9,077 bases of DNA from Bacteroidota bacterium (GTDB taxonomy: Bacteria > Pseudomonadota > Alphaproteobacteria > Puniceispirillales > Puniceispirillaceae): assembly GCA_009936825.1 (NCBI GenBank), contig JAACDV010000146.1, forward strand, positions 1-9,077, given 5' to 3'. This document shows, piece after piece, positions 1 through 5,661 of the stretch. Numbering within the stretch: position 1 is the stretch's first letter; the number at the start of each line of letters is the position of its first letter. The position numbers and the translations under genes were made by a program. The notes beneath the pieces were generated by a model, which saw nothing but the letters and a program-made list of their open reading frames with translations, was not told where the DNA came from and ran no database searches.

Positions 1-353
1 ATGGCGGAACACACGACCGCCGCGCCAACCGCCTTTCCCGATTTGCCCTGCAACGTCATCGGATAGCCATCAAACGCGGTAGGCGCATTTTCAGGTGCGC
101 CCGGAATATTGAATAAAATGGCAGTAATCGCCCCGCCATAGGTGCCCGTGCAATAAATCACCGCAAACAGCATCACCCCCTGTGCGGGTTCGAGACTGGC
201 GGTAAAGGGAAGAAGAATTGCCGCCAGCGTCAGCATGCTGACCCCCGGAATGGCGCCAAATAACATCCCGCCAATGACCCCGAAAACAAAGATTGCAACG
301 GTAAAAGGGTCAGCGAAAAGTGCGATGCTTCCGGCGATGAAATGATCCAGCAT
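1..353 (-). CDS. tctA: TctA-family large membrane subunit of a tripartite tricarboxylate transporter, N-terminal part only
   Basis: The first 117 residues are present and the rest lies beyond the left window edge; the family is normally about 500 residues. They read like the start of TctA: a Gly-rich first membrane stretch around residues 22-40 ending in FGAIPGVSM, a second hydrophobic stretch, then a YGGAITAILFNIPGAPENAP segment and a TAFDGYPM motif near residue 100, all hallmarks of the family. TctA is the main transmembrane subunit, moving a carboxylate delivered by TctC using the ion gradient. The ATG at 353 lies 5 bases after the tctB stop, with no clear Shine-Dalgarno sequence, so translation is probably coupled to tctB. 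The identification is secure; the substrate is unknown, as the family handles citrate, other carboxylates and aromatics. Confidence 0.93.
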   Translation of the reverse strand, partial: MLDHFIAGSIALFADPFTVAIFVFGVIGGMLFGAIPGVSMLTLAAILLPFTASLEPAQGVMLFAVIYCTGTYGGAITAILFNIPGAPENAPTAFDGYPMTLQGKSGKAVGAAVVCSA

Positions 354-358
354 AATGG

Positions 359-925
359 CTACCAGAGCTGTTGGAGGTTGGTGTTCAGTTTTAGAATAAG
401 GCTGCTGTAATCATAAAAGGGAGAGGTGTTTCCCTGCGGCAGGGGGGCGTTTAAGACCACCACGAATAGCGTTATCAGCATGACATAGATGAAAAGAGTG
501 ACACCGATGATCCAGCGCCAGCGTCGCTCGCCAAACAGCCAGATAATAGCGGCGATGAAAAAGGGCGATCCGGCATAAAACCCGACAGGCTTCAACAGCC
601 ATGCAAAGATAAAGGGCGTTAGCAAAACACTGCCTATCTTGAACAATGTTAAGGGGTCGCGGTAATCGGTTTCGGGTTTACCCCCCTCGGCAATGCCAAC
701 CCCGACACGGCCCTTTTGCACCGCTGATCCATGCTGATATTGGTGGTATAGATTGCCGGCTGTCACGATCAGCAACAGCAGAATAATCACCCGGGGCCAG
801 CCCGTCGCCCCAAATTTATAAATCTCGATAGGGGCGTTGAATTCAAACGAAAATCCGAAAAAAATAACCGCAATAAGAGACCATATTCCAGCCTCTATCA
901 GGTGAGACTTTGTAAGCTGCCCCAT
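359..925 (-). CDS. tctB: TctB-family small membrane subunit of a tripartite tricarboxylate transporter
   Basis: This is a 188-residue inner-membrane protein, of usual length for TctB. Hydrophobic segments lie near residues 12-28, 46-60, 96-115, 117-132 and 138-159, with a polar loop at about 62-94. The family pattern is visible: FGATGWPR before the second helix and LNAPLPQG after the last. TctB partners TctA; its exact role is poorly known. Two ATG codons are adjacent. A strong GGGAGG at 931-936 lies only 2 bases from the first (928) but 5 from the second (925), so I take the second as the start. It sits between tctC and tctA on the same strand and is surely co-transcribed with both. The sequence is poorly conserved in this family, so the call rests on topology, motifs and context. 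Confidence 0.9.
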   Translation of the reverse strand: MGQLTKSHLIEAGIWSLIAVIFFGFSFEFNAPIEIYKFGATGWPRVIILLLLIVTAGNLYHQYQHGSAVQKGRVGVGIAEGGKPETDYRDPLTLFKIGSVLLTPFIFAWLLKPVGFYAGSPFFIAAIIWLFGERRWRWIIGVTLFIYVMLITLFVVVLNAPLPQGNTSPFYDYSSLILKLNTNLQQLW

Positions 926-979
926 CATCGCCTCCCGACATGAATCTAGAGATCACTAAGATCGCCTTGCTGACATATC

Positions 980-1005
980 GCCGCGGCGCAAAAACACGCC
1001 GCGGC
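980..1005 (-). promoter_or_regulatory. Intercistronic stem-loop between tctC and tctB
   Basis: A perfect 9-bp inverted repeat (GCCGCGGCG at 980-988, CGCCGCGGC at 997-1005) encloses an 8-base A-rich loop. On the transcribed (minus) strand no U-run follows the stem, so it is not a classic terminator for the operon. It fits the hairpins often found after binding-protein genes, which protect the upstream mRNA and raise binding protein over membrane subunits. On the plus strand the stem is followed by TGTTTTT, so it could stop antisense transcription entering from tctB. The hairpin is seen in the sequence; its function is inferred. Confidence 0.7.
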
Positions 1006-1028
1006 TGTTTTTAGGGGCCAAGGGCCAG

Positions 1029-2081
1029 TTATTTTACATCAAGCCCCATGCTTTTATAGACAGCGCGATATTGCAGGATCGCAGTATTGATCAGCTTGCG
1101 CGCATCTTCGGTGTTGCGATAACTGTCAACGATTGTGGCGTATTTCTTTTCGTTAAACGCCTGATAACTGTCCTGACAATAGCCCCGCTGGAAAGCCCAT
1201 TGTAGCCATTCCACGCGGTCGGCAGGTGCATTTGCATGCACATAGAAACCGCGAAAACGCAAAAGCGGATCGAAATCCATACCAAGTTCACGGTGCGTAG
1301 GAACCTCCGCAAAGACGCTTGGACGCTCGTCAAAAATGGTCAATATCGGCTTGAAATTACCGGCATCAAGGAATTTTCGTACATCACCGGGCTGTTCAAA
1401 CAGGGCATCAACCTGTCCGCCAAGAAGCGCGCCATAGCGCGGGGCCCCCTTATCAAAAGAAATCTGCTGGATTTTCATTCCCTCGGCGTCGGTGATGAAC
1501 TTCATCGTAACGCGTTCCATCGAGCCTTCTTTCGAAACATTGGCGATGGTGGCCTTGCCGTCCTGCGCCTTTACCCACGCAACAAAAGATTTCCAGTCTT
1601 TAAACCGGGTTTCATCGGCCCGAATGTAGATCTGTGAAAAAATAACCTGCGAGATAACCAGCGGCGTGAGGTCTTTGCCCGGGTGCGGTTTGCTGCTATC
1701 AAGCGCATGCGCTGATGACGCATCGTCAATATGCTCCAGCACATTATACCCATCGGCAGGTGCGGACATATAGGCTGTCATGCCCACGGTCCCCGATCCC
1801 CCGGGCTTATGATCACGATTGATCGCAACACCGGTTAATCCGGTCACTGCCTCGGACATTGCCGCGGCCACCTGACCGGATCCCCCCGCAGGCCCATAAG
1901 GAACAATCATAGTAAGGGCGCGCTCGGGAAACCCGTCTGGGCCATCCATTGAGGATTTTGTAACCTTGCATTCAAAGGCATTCGCAGTGCCAATTGCCGC
2001 CATCATGATGCTGGCAGCAACGCAAGTGCTAAGGCCAATTCTGGTGCCAATTCTGGTGCCAATTCTGGTTAGATTTTGCGT
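1029..2081 (-). CDS. tctC: TctC/Bug-family periplasmic substrate-binding protein, probable ACG start
   Basis: This is the solute receptor of the tripartite transporter. The mature part begins near FECKVTKSS and shows the family's first strand and ligand loop (ERALTMIVPYGPAGGSGQVA), a PGGSGTVG loop, a PADGYNVL segment, GALLGGQVDALFEQPGD and a C-terminal helix ending in SMGLDVK. The first in-frame ATG (2006) would leave only a 10-residue uncharged leader. Reading upstream gives a proper signal peptide: three Arg in TRIG repeats, a hydrophobic core (LSTCVAASIMMAAIGT) and an ANA cleavage site. No ATG, GTG or TTG lies in frame there, but an ACG at 2079-2081 sits 7 bases after a perfect GGAGG (2089-2093). 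I therefore place the start at ACG, giving 350 residues; a T-to-C change or sequence error in an ATG is the alternative. The mature protein shows two Cys, which could form a disulfide. The family is certain, the start less so. Confidence 0.88.
   Translation of the reverse strand, partial: TQNLTRIGTRIGTRIGLSTCVAASIMMAAIGTANAFECKVTKSSMDGPDGFPERALTMIVPYGPAGGSGQVAAAMSEAVTGLTGVAINRDHKPGGSGTVGMTAYMSAPADGYNVLEHIDDASSAHALDSSKPHPGKDLTPLVISQVIFSQIYIRADETRFKDWKSFVAWVKAQDGKATIANVSKEGSMERVTMKFITDAEGMKIQQISFDKGAPRYGALLGGQVDALFEQPGDVRKFLDAGNFKPILTIFDERPSVFAEVPTHRELGMDFDPLLRFRGFYVHANAPADRVEWLQWAFQRGYCQDSYQAFNEKKYATIVDSYRNTEDARKLINTAILQYRAVYKSMGLDVK
2034..2069 (+). repeat. Three exact copies of a 12-bp tandem repeat inside the tctC signal-peptide region
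   Basis: GCCAATTCTGGT occurs three times head to tail with no mismatch. Twelve bases is four codons, so on the coding (minus) strand the array keeps the tctC frame and adds TRIG (Thr-Arg-Ile-Gly) units. Each copy adds one Arg to the positively charged n-region of the signal peptide. With a single unit the signal peptide would be about 27 residues, an ordinary length; with three it is about 35. The exact identity of the copies points to recent slippage or duplication. Confidence 0.97.
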
Positions 2082-2084
2082 AAC

Positions 2085-2207
2085 GGATCCTCCAATTTCA
2101 TCATCGAATATTGATGTTTTATCGAAGTATGGAGACCGTTAAGATGTTATCGAAAGTACAAAAATCACCGATGCTAGATTTATCATGATTGGAATCATTC
2201 GCAGCTT
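2085..2207 (-). promoter_or_regulatory. tctC leader and upstream region with repeated ATCGAA motifs
   Basis: This is the gap between the regulator's terminator and tctC, and it must hold the tctCBA promoter if the terminator works. It contains the Shine-Dalgarno GGAGG (2089-2093). Two imperfect direct repeats, GATGTTTTATCGAAG (2113-2127) and GATGTTATCGAAAG (2143-2156), are offset by 30 bases, and a third ATCGAA lies at 2103-2108. Such spacing resembles binding sites for an activator or two-component response regulator, but I cannot name one. I see no convincing -35/-10 pair. A minus-strand 11-codon open frame (2104 to 2069) with two ATG codons overlaps the tctC start out of frame and lacks a ribosome binding site. 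Confidence 0.45.
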
Positions 2208-2239
2208 AAATAAAGACCCCAATTCCGGGGCCATTATTT
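2208..2239 (-). terminator. Rho-independent terminator after the MelR-like regulator gene
   Basis: On the minus strand the RNA forms a GGCCCC/GGGGUC stem (4 GC pairs, one G-U, one G-C) around a 6-base loop, followed immediately by UUUAUUU. The upstream A-rich arm also pairs with the U-tract after one mismatch, giving a long, nearly bidirectional hairpin. It begins right at the stop codon of the AraC-family gene. This separates the regulator's transcript from tctCBA downstream, making tctCBA likely to be an independent unit. Confidence 0.75.
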
Positions 2240-3081
2240 TAGTGCTGGCTATTACGCCAAACTTGCGGTGAGTCCCCCGTTGCGCGCTGAAATACCTCAT
2301 AAAACTGCGACATCGAGCCAAAGCCTGCATCAAAGGCGATATTGACAATTTTCTCATTGCTGTTCGCCAGCGCAGATTGCGCATGACGAAGGCGTAATTC
2401 GTTGAGATAAGAGATCATGCTGGTGTTCATCTGCTTTTGAAATAGCGTCATAGCGTGGCCCTTGCTAATACCTGCCTCAGCGGCAATGTCGGCTACCGTC
2501 GTTGGCAGGCGGTAATTTTCGGCCATATAGCGGATCATCGCCTGAACGCGCCTAGCTTGGCGCTGTGGGGGATTGACGGTGAGCGGCGCCTCAACCCCAT
2601 CATGCCGCCATCCGCAAAGTGACTGGCGAAGCAGGCAAAGCTGTAATTCCTGACGCGCAACGTCGGTCAGCTCATTATTGCCCGTACTGTAATCAGCATG
2701 CCAGCGCGCAAAACAGCTAAAATTTGCCGGATCAGCGGTGTCCCCTACGATCAGACGGCCACTGAATAGCTGGGCCATAAAAATCTCGGGCATCGACCAT
2801 GACAGCATTTCCGACAAGGGCAGATTCGCAATGAGGATTTCCCCCTGATCATGATTTTCGTGATCGACAGTGATTAACCGATGCGGCGTCTGCCCCCATA
2901 AAACACTGATATGCCCTGACGGTGCGACAGAATTTCCGAGTTGCGTGACATAGGTTAGATGACAGCCAACCGGCAATAAAATCTCGACATGCCCATGGGT
3001 GTGTAAACACTCCATCGGTTCTGGGAGGTGGCGCTGCATCAGAAATTTTTCTGGCAGTGATTTTTCTATTTTGACTCGCAT
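2239..3081 (-). CDS. melR: AraC-family transcriptional regulator of the MelR (melibiose regulator) type
   Basis: This 280-residue protein has an N-terminal cupin-like sensing domain (about 20-110) and a C-terminal AraC/XylS DNA-binding domain. Its helix-turn-helix motifs lie near 194-215 (TVADIAAEAGISKGHAMTLF) and 243-268 (IVNIAFDAGFGSMSQFYEVF), with SPQVWR at the end. Much of the sensing domain can be aligned from memory with Escherichia coli MelR: HTHGHVEILLPVG (MelR HWHGQVEVNVPF), GHISVLWGQTPHRL (GHITLFWACTPHQL), ANLPLSEMLSWSMP and LLRQSLCGW (LKRFSLSGW). MelR activates melibiose genes when melibiose binds, and here the divergent operon contains the matching GH4 alpha-galactosidase. The ATG has AGGGAG (3090-3095) 8 bases upstream. 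A role as sugar-responsive activator of the plus-strand operon is strongly implied by divergence and content, but is not shown directly. Confidence 0.9.
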   Translation of the reverse strand: MRVKIEKSLPEKFLMQRHLPEPMECLHTHGHVEILLPVGCHLTYVTQLGNSVAPSGHISVLWGQTPHRLITVDHENHDQGEILIANLPLSEMLSWSMPEIFMAQLFSGRLIVGDTADPANFSCFARWHADYSTGNNELTDVARQELQLCLLRQSLCGWRHDGVEAPLTVNPPQRQARRVQAMIRYMAENYRLPTTVADIAAEAGISKGHAMTLFQKQMNTSMISYLNELRLRHAQSALANSNEKIVNIAFDAGFGSMSQFYEVFQRATGDSPQVWRNSQH

Positions 3082-3123
3082 TTGTAAGGCTCCCTAGATC
3101 GGGCGTCTGCAAATTTCATTAAA

Positions 3124-3153
3124 AACATATGACGATTCCGGAGTATATTTCAA
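3124..3153 (-). promoter_or_regulatory. Candidate sigma-70 promoter for the MelR-like regulator gene
   Basis: On the minus strand TTGAAA (3148-3153) and TATGTT (3124-3129) are separated by 18 bases and lie about 45 bases upstream of the start codon. The match is moderate. The -35 hexamer directly abuts the GTTTAC half-site at 3154-3159, so a protein bound there could affect this promoter. This is a pattern match only. Confidence 0.3.
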
Positions 3154-3186
3154 GTTTACCGGAGGCCAGACGTCTGTAAACACGTT

Positions 3187-3283
3187 CAGAGTAAACGCGT
3201 AAGTGAGGAATTTACTCACAACCGGTGCCGGTGGGAGCCACTTGGCGGCATGTATGCTTTCGATTGTGAAAGCGTTTACTCTG
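3187..3283. promoter_or_regulatory. Widely spaced perfect 12-bp inverted repeat ahead of the binding-protein gene
   Basis: CAGAGTAAACGC (3187-3198) is the exact reverse complement of GCGTTTACTCTG (3272-3283), with 73 bases between the arms. Arm centres are 85 bp apart, about eight helical turns, so two bound proteins would face the same side and could loop the DNA. Alternatively, if the transcript begins upstream, the arms could pair in mRNA and partly cover the ribosome binding site, because the right arm ends in the first G of GGAGG (3283-3287). Confidence 0.6.
3267..3280 (+). promoter_or_regulatory. LacI/GalR-family type operator next to the ribosome binding site
   Basis: TGAAAGCGTTTACT matches the family consensus TGnAAnCGnTTnCA at 9 of 10 specified positions; only the final A differs. 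It lies 3 bases before the Shine-Dalgarno sequence, a position where a bound repressor would block transcription. No LacI-family gene is in the window, so the repressor would have to be encoded elsewhere, as with AglR-type regulators of alpha-glucoside operons. The site overlaps the right arm of the 12-bp inverted repeat, so a site of the MelR-like protein is the alternative. Confidence 0.45.
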
Positions 3284-3292
3284 GAGGAACAC

Positions 3293-4537
3293 ATGAAAAA
3301 AACGATTGCAGCTTTGCTTGCTGCTGTTGTGGCTTGTGGAACTACAAGCACAATGGCTGGAACGCTGGTTTTGAACACGGATACATCCGATCCGGCGCCC
3401 AAAAAAGCGTTTGAATACATCATTGAAAAATTTGAGGGCGAAAACCCGGATGTGACAGTTGAGTGGAATCTGTTTGACCATGAGGGTTATAAGCAGTCGA
3501 TCCGCAACTTCTTGAACACCAATCCGCCGGATGTTGCCAACTGGTACGCTGGTAACCGGATGCGCCCGTTCGTCAAAGCGGGTCTTTTTGAAGATGTATC
3601 GGACATCTGGGACAATAGCGGTTGGAAGGATGGCGAGCTGACATCGTCGATGGATCATGCCAAAAAATCCATGACAATCGCTGGCCGTCAGTGGGGTGTG
3701 CCTTATACCTATTATCAGTGGGGCGTGTATTACCGCAAAGACATCTTCGAAGAGATGGGCATCGCTGTACCAACCACATTTGATGAGCTTATTGCGGCTT
3801 GTGCCAAGTTGAAAGCAGCCAACATCACGCCAATCACCATTGGCACGAAATATCTGTGGACCGCTGCCGGGGACTTCGATTATCTGGATCTGCGCGTTAA
3901 TGGCTATGAATTCCACATGGATTTGACCAACGGCAACGTTCCCTACACCGACCCCCGCGTTAACGCGGTGTTTGATGCATGGGACCGTCTGGCAAAGCCT
4001 GGCTACTTCCTTGAAAACCACGCGGCTTACAGCTGGCAAGAAGCGCTAACCCCGATGGTCAAGGGTGAAGCTGCGATGTATGTGATGGGTAACTTTGCTG
4101 TAGCACCGTTGCGCGAAGGCGGCCTGACGGATGACCAGCTTGGGTTTTTCCAGTTCCCTGAAATCACCCCGGGCATTCCAATGGCCGAGGAAGCACCAAC
4201 GGATACGGTGCATATTCCAGCAGGTGCCAAGAACAAGACGGACGCCAAGCGGTTCCTGATTTTCATGGCGCGTGCGGATGTGCAGGAAGAGGTCAATAAA
4301 ATCCTTGGCCAACTGCCGATCAATAACAAAGCGGCTGTTGCGGATGACAAATTCCTTAAAGCCGGTCAGCAGATGCTGAACAGCGCCTATGCAATGGCGC
4401 AGTTCTATGACCGTGATGCGCCGGCTGAAATGGCGTCAGCTGGAATGAAGGGCTTTCAGGAATATATGGTGAAGCCCGAGCGTCGTCAGGCTATTCTTGA
4501 GCGCTTGGAGAAAACCCGCAAGCGTGTCTACAAATAG
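3293..4537 (+). CDS. ABC transporter periplasmic sugar-binding protein (family 1, alpha-galactoside type)
   Basis: This 414-residue extracellular solute-binding protein captures the sugar for the two permeases downstream. It starts with a signal peptide (MKKTIAALLAAVVACGTTSTMA), probably cut after TMA. The mature part opens with TLVLNTDTSDPAPKKAFEYI and has features usual for family 1 sugar receptors: ENPDVTVEWNLFDHEGYKQSIR, PPDVANWYAG, a WGVPYTYYQWGVYYRKDIFEEMGI stretch split here at residues about 135-158, a GEAAMYVMGNF segment near 265 and aromatic residues suited to stacking on sugar rings. The ATG at 3293 has GGAGG 5 bases upstream; an earlier in-frame GTG (3203) would run through the regulatory region and is rejected. 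A VVAC at residues 12-15 also fits a short lipobox, so lipid anchoring is possible. Context with melA and a MelR-like regulator argues for an alpha-galactoside ligand. Confidence 0.92.
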   Translation: MKKTIAALLAAVVACGTTSTMAGTLVLNTDTSDPAPKKAFEYIIEKFEGENPDVTVEWNLFDHEGYKQSIRNFLNTNPPDVANWYAGNRMRPFVKAGLFEDVSDIWDNSGWKDGELTSSMDHAKKSMTIAGRQWGVPYTYYQWGVYYRKDIFEEMGIAVPTTFDELIAACAKLKAANITPITIGTKYLWTAAGDFDYLDLRVNGYEFHMDLTNGNVPYTDPRVNAVFDAWDRLAKPGYFLENHAAYSWQEALTPMVKGEAAMYVMGNFAVAPLREGGLTDDQLGFFQFPEITPGIPMAEEAPTDTVHIPAGAKNKTDAKRFLIFMARADVQEEVNKILGQLPINNKAAVADDKFLKAGQQMLNSAYAMAQFYDRDAPAEMASAGMKGFQEYMVKPERRQAILERLEKTRKRVYK

Positions 4538-4541
4538 GCCT

Positions 4542-4593
4542 AATATTTAGAGGGGGCCCAATATTTAGAGGGGGCCTATATTTGAATCGGGCC
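4542..4593 (+). repeat. 18-bp tandem repeat after the binding-protein gene (two near-exact copies plus a degenerate third)
   Basis: AATATTTAGAGGGGGCC occurs at 4542-4558 and 4560-4576, a period of 18, and a weaker third copy (TATATTTGAATCGGGCC) follows at 4577-4593. The array lies in the 185-base gap between the binding-protein stop and the first permease, ahead of a strong hairpin. It is not coding. Its function is unknown; it may be slippage debris or a spacer in the intercistronic mRNA. Confidence 0.9.
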
Positions 4594-4601
4594 AAACTTT
4601 T

Positions 4602-4632
4602 TATCGGGGCAAGCTATGGTCTTGCCCCGATA
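4602..4632 (+). promoter_or_regulatory. Strong intercistronic hairpin between binding-protein and permease genes
   Basis: TATCGGGGCAAG (4602-4613) and CTTGCCCCGATA (4621-4632) form a perfect 12-bp stem with a 7-base loop. No U-run follows directly; GTTTTT comes 9 bases later, so termination would be at most partial. Hairpins here commonly protect the binding-protein mRNA and lower permease expression, as with the malE-malF gap. The stem is seen; the role is inferred from family knowledge. Confidence 0.8.
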
Positions 4633-4722
4633 CAGTCTATGTTTTTAATGTCTACCGATAATCCCCGACTATAGGCAGATTATTGGACTTCTTCTATTTT
4701 CTAAAAATTGTGAAGTTAAGTG

Positions 4723-5658
4723 ATGATACTGAATTCAGTTTCGGCAAATCGAAATGCACAACCACGGCGGTCCAGCTGGTGGCGGCGCAATCAGGCCCGT
4801 GTGGCCCCGTGGTTGTTCCTGACGCCCGGTATTTGTCTGTTCAGTCTTTATGTTCTTTATCCAATTTTTCAGTCAATATTAATCTCGCTTTATGAGTGGG
4901 ACGGCTTGTCCCCGGCAAGTTATGTCGGGTTTGCCAACTATATAGAACTGGCCGATGACGAGCAGTTCTATACCTCGCTTTGGAACAATGTTCGCTGGCT
5001 TGTGATGTTCATTCTGGCGCTACCCATTGGTCTTGGACTGGCGTTGTGCTTAAACCAGACGGTCTTTGGCATCCGCGCGATCAAATCGCTGTTCTTCTTT
5101 CCATTTGTCATTTCGCAAGTGGTCATAGGACTGATCTTCACTTGGTTTTATGAGCCTAATTATGGTGTGATTGCACCCCTGTTGAATCTGATTGGGCTTG
5201 AGGGATGGGCAATTCTGGCGGATGAGGATTGGGCCACCTACGGCATTATCGTTGCCGGGTTATATCCGCAAATCGCCTATTGCATGATTTTGTATTTAAC
5301 CGGGCTGAACAACATCAATCCCGATCTGATTGAGGCAGGCCGGATGGATGGGGCCAAAGGCATCTCATTATTCTGGAACATCATTCTACCGCAACTTCGC
5401 CCGGCCACATTCATCGCTGTTGTGGTAACCATTATCGGTGCGCTTCGAAGTTTTGATATGATTGCGATTATGACTCAAGGCGGGCCGTGGGGTTCAACCA
5501 ACGTTCTCGCCTATTTCATGTTGGAGACCGCGCTCAGCGAATATGGGTACCGGATGGGGTATGGATCGGCGATCGCCACCATTCTGTTTACCATTATGCT
5601 GGTCTATATCATTTTCTTTATCTGGCGAATGTATCTTGACGAAAAAAGGGGGTTATAG
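4723..5658 (+). CDS. ABC sugar transporter permease, MalF/AglF type
   Basis: This 311-residue inner-membrane protein forms half of the sugar channel. It has six evident hydrophobic segments, the first near residues 29-55 (WLFLTPGICLFSLYVLYPIF), followed by others at about 90-115, 122-145, 173-195, 228-250 and 280-302. The cytoplasmic loop that docks the ATPase is present as EAGRMDGAKGISLFWNIILP (about 204-223), matching the EAA signature with its Gly and the closing LP. It lacks the large periplasmic domain of enteric MalF and so resembles the shorter alpha-glucoside and raffinose permeases. The start is uncertain: GTG at 4720 and ATG at 4723 are adjacent, with only a weak GAAG 7 bases before the ATG. 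Weak initiation would fit low permease production. It lies 3 bases before the next permease gene. Confidence 0.93.
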   Translation: MILNSVSANRNAQPRRSSWWRRNQARVAPWLFLTPGICLFSLYVLYPIFQSILISLYEWDGLSPASYVGFANYIELADDEQFYTSLWNNVRWLVMFILALPIGLGLALCLNQTVFGIRAIKSLFFFPFVISQVVIGLIFTWFYEPNYGVIAPLLNLIGLEGWAILADEDWATYGIIVAGLYPQIAYCMILYLTGLNNINPDLIEAGRMDGAKGISLFWNIILPQLRPATFIAVVVTIIGALRSFDMIAIMTQGGPWGSTNVLAYFMLETALSEYGYRMGYGSAIATILFTIMLVYIIFFIWRMYLDEKRGL

Positions 5659-5661
5659 GCG

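Larger units (their letters stand above)
3082..3292. promoter_or_regulatory. Divergent control region between the MelR-like regulator and the alpha-galactoside operon
   Basis: These 211 bases must hold both promoters. TTTACTC occurs three times: plus strand at 3211-3217 and 3275-3281, minus strand at 3189-3195. GTTTAC at 3154-3159 faces GTAAAC at 3176-3181. CAGACGTCTG at 3167-3176 is a perfect palindrome, ACCGGTGCCGGT at 3221-3232 is a 5-bp inverted repeat around TG, and GTGAG/CTCAC flank seven bases at 3203-3219. I find no convincing -35/-10 pair for the plus-strand operon, which would fit an activator-dependent promoter of the MelR kind. Which motif binds which protein cannot be told from sequence alone. 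Confidence 0.7.

Noticed and set aside
1236..1637. Plus-strand 133-residue open frame within tctC
   Set aside because: It is a shadow of the tctC coding strand, without a ribosome binding site or recognisable motif.
2069..2104. Eleven-codon minus-strand open frame overlapping the tctC leader
   Set aside because: It begins with two ATG codons but lacks a Shine-Dalgarno sequence, and the good GGAGG lies inside it; it is better read as tctC leader sequence.
3203..3292. GTG at 3203 as an upstream start of the sugar-binding protein
   Set aside because: It would add 30 residues without signal character across operator motifs and has no proper ribosome binding site; ATG 3293 has GGAGG and begins a normal signal peptide.
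3212..4039. Minus-strand 275-residue open frame opposite the binding-protein gene
   Set aside because: It is antisense to a clear ABC receptor gene, is rich in Cys, His and Arg in an unpatterned way and matches no family I know.
4683..4895. Plus-strand 70-residue open frame at the start of the first permease
   Set aside because: It overlaps the permease in another frame and the permease frame has the family motifs.
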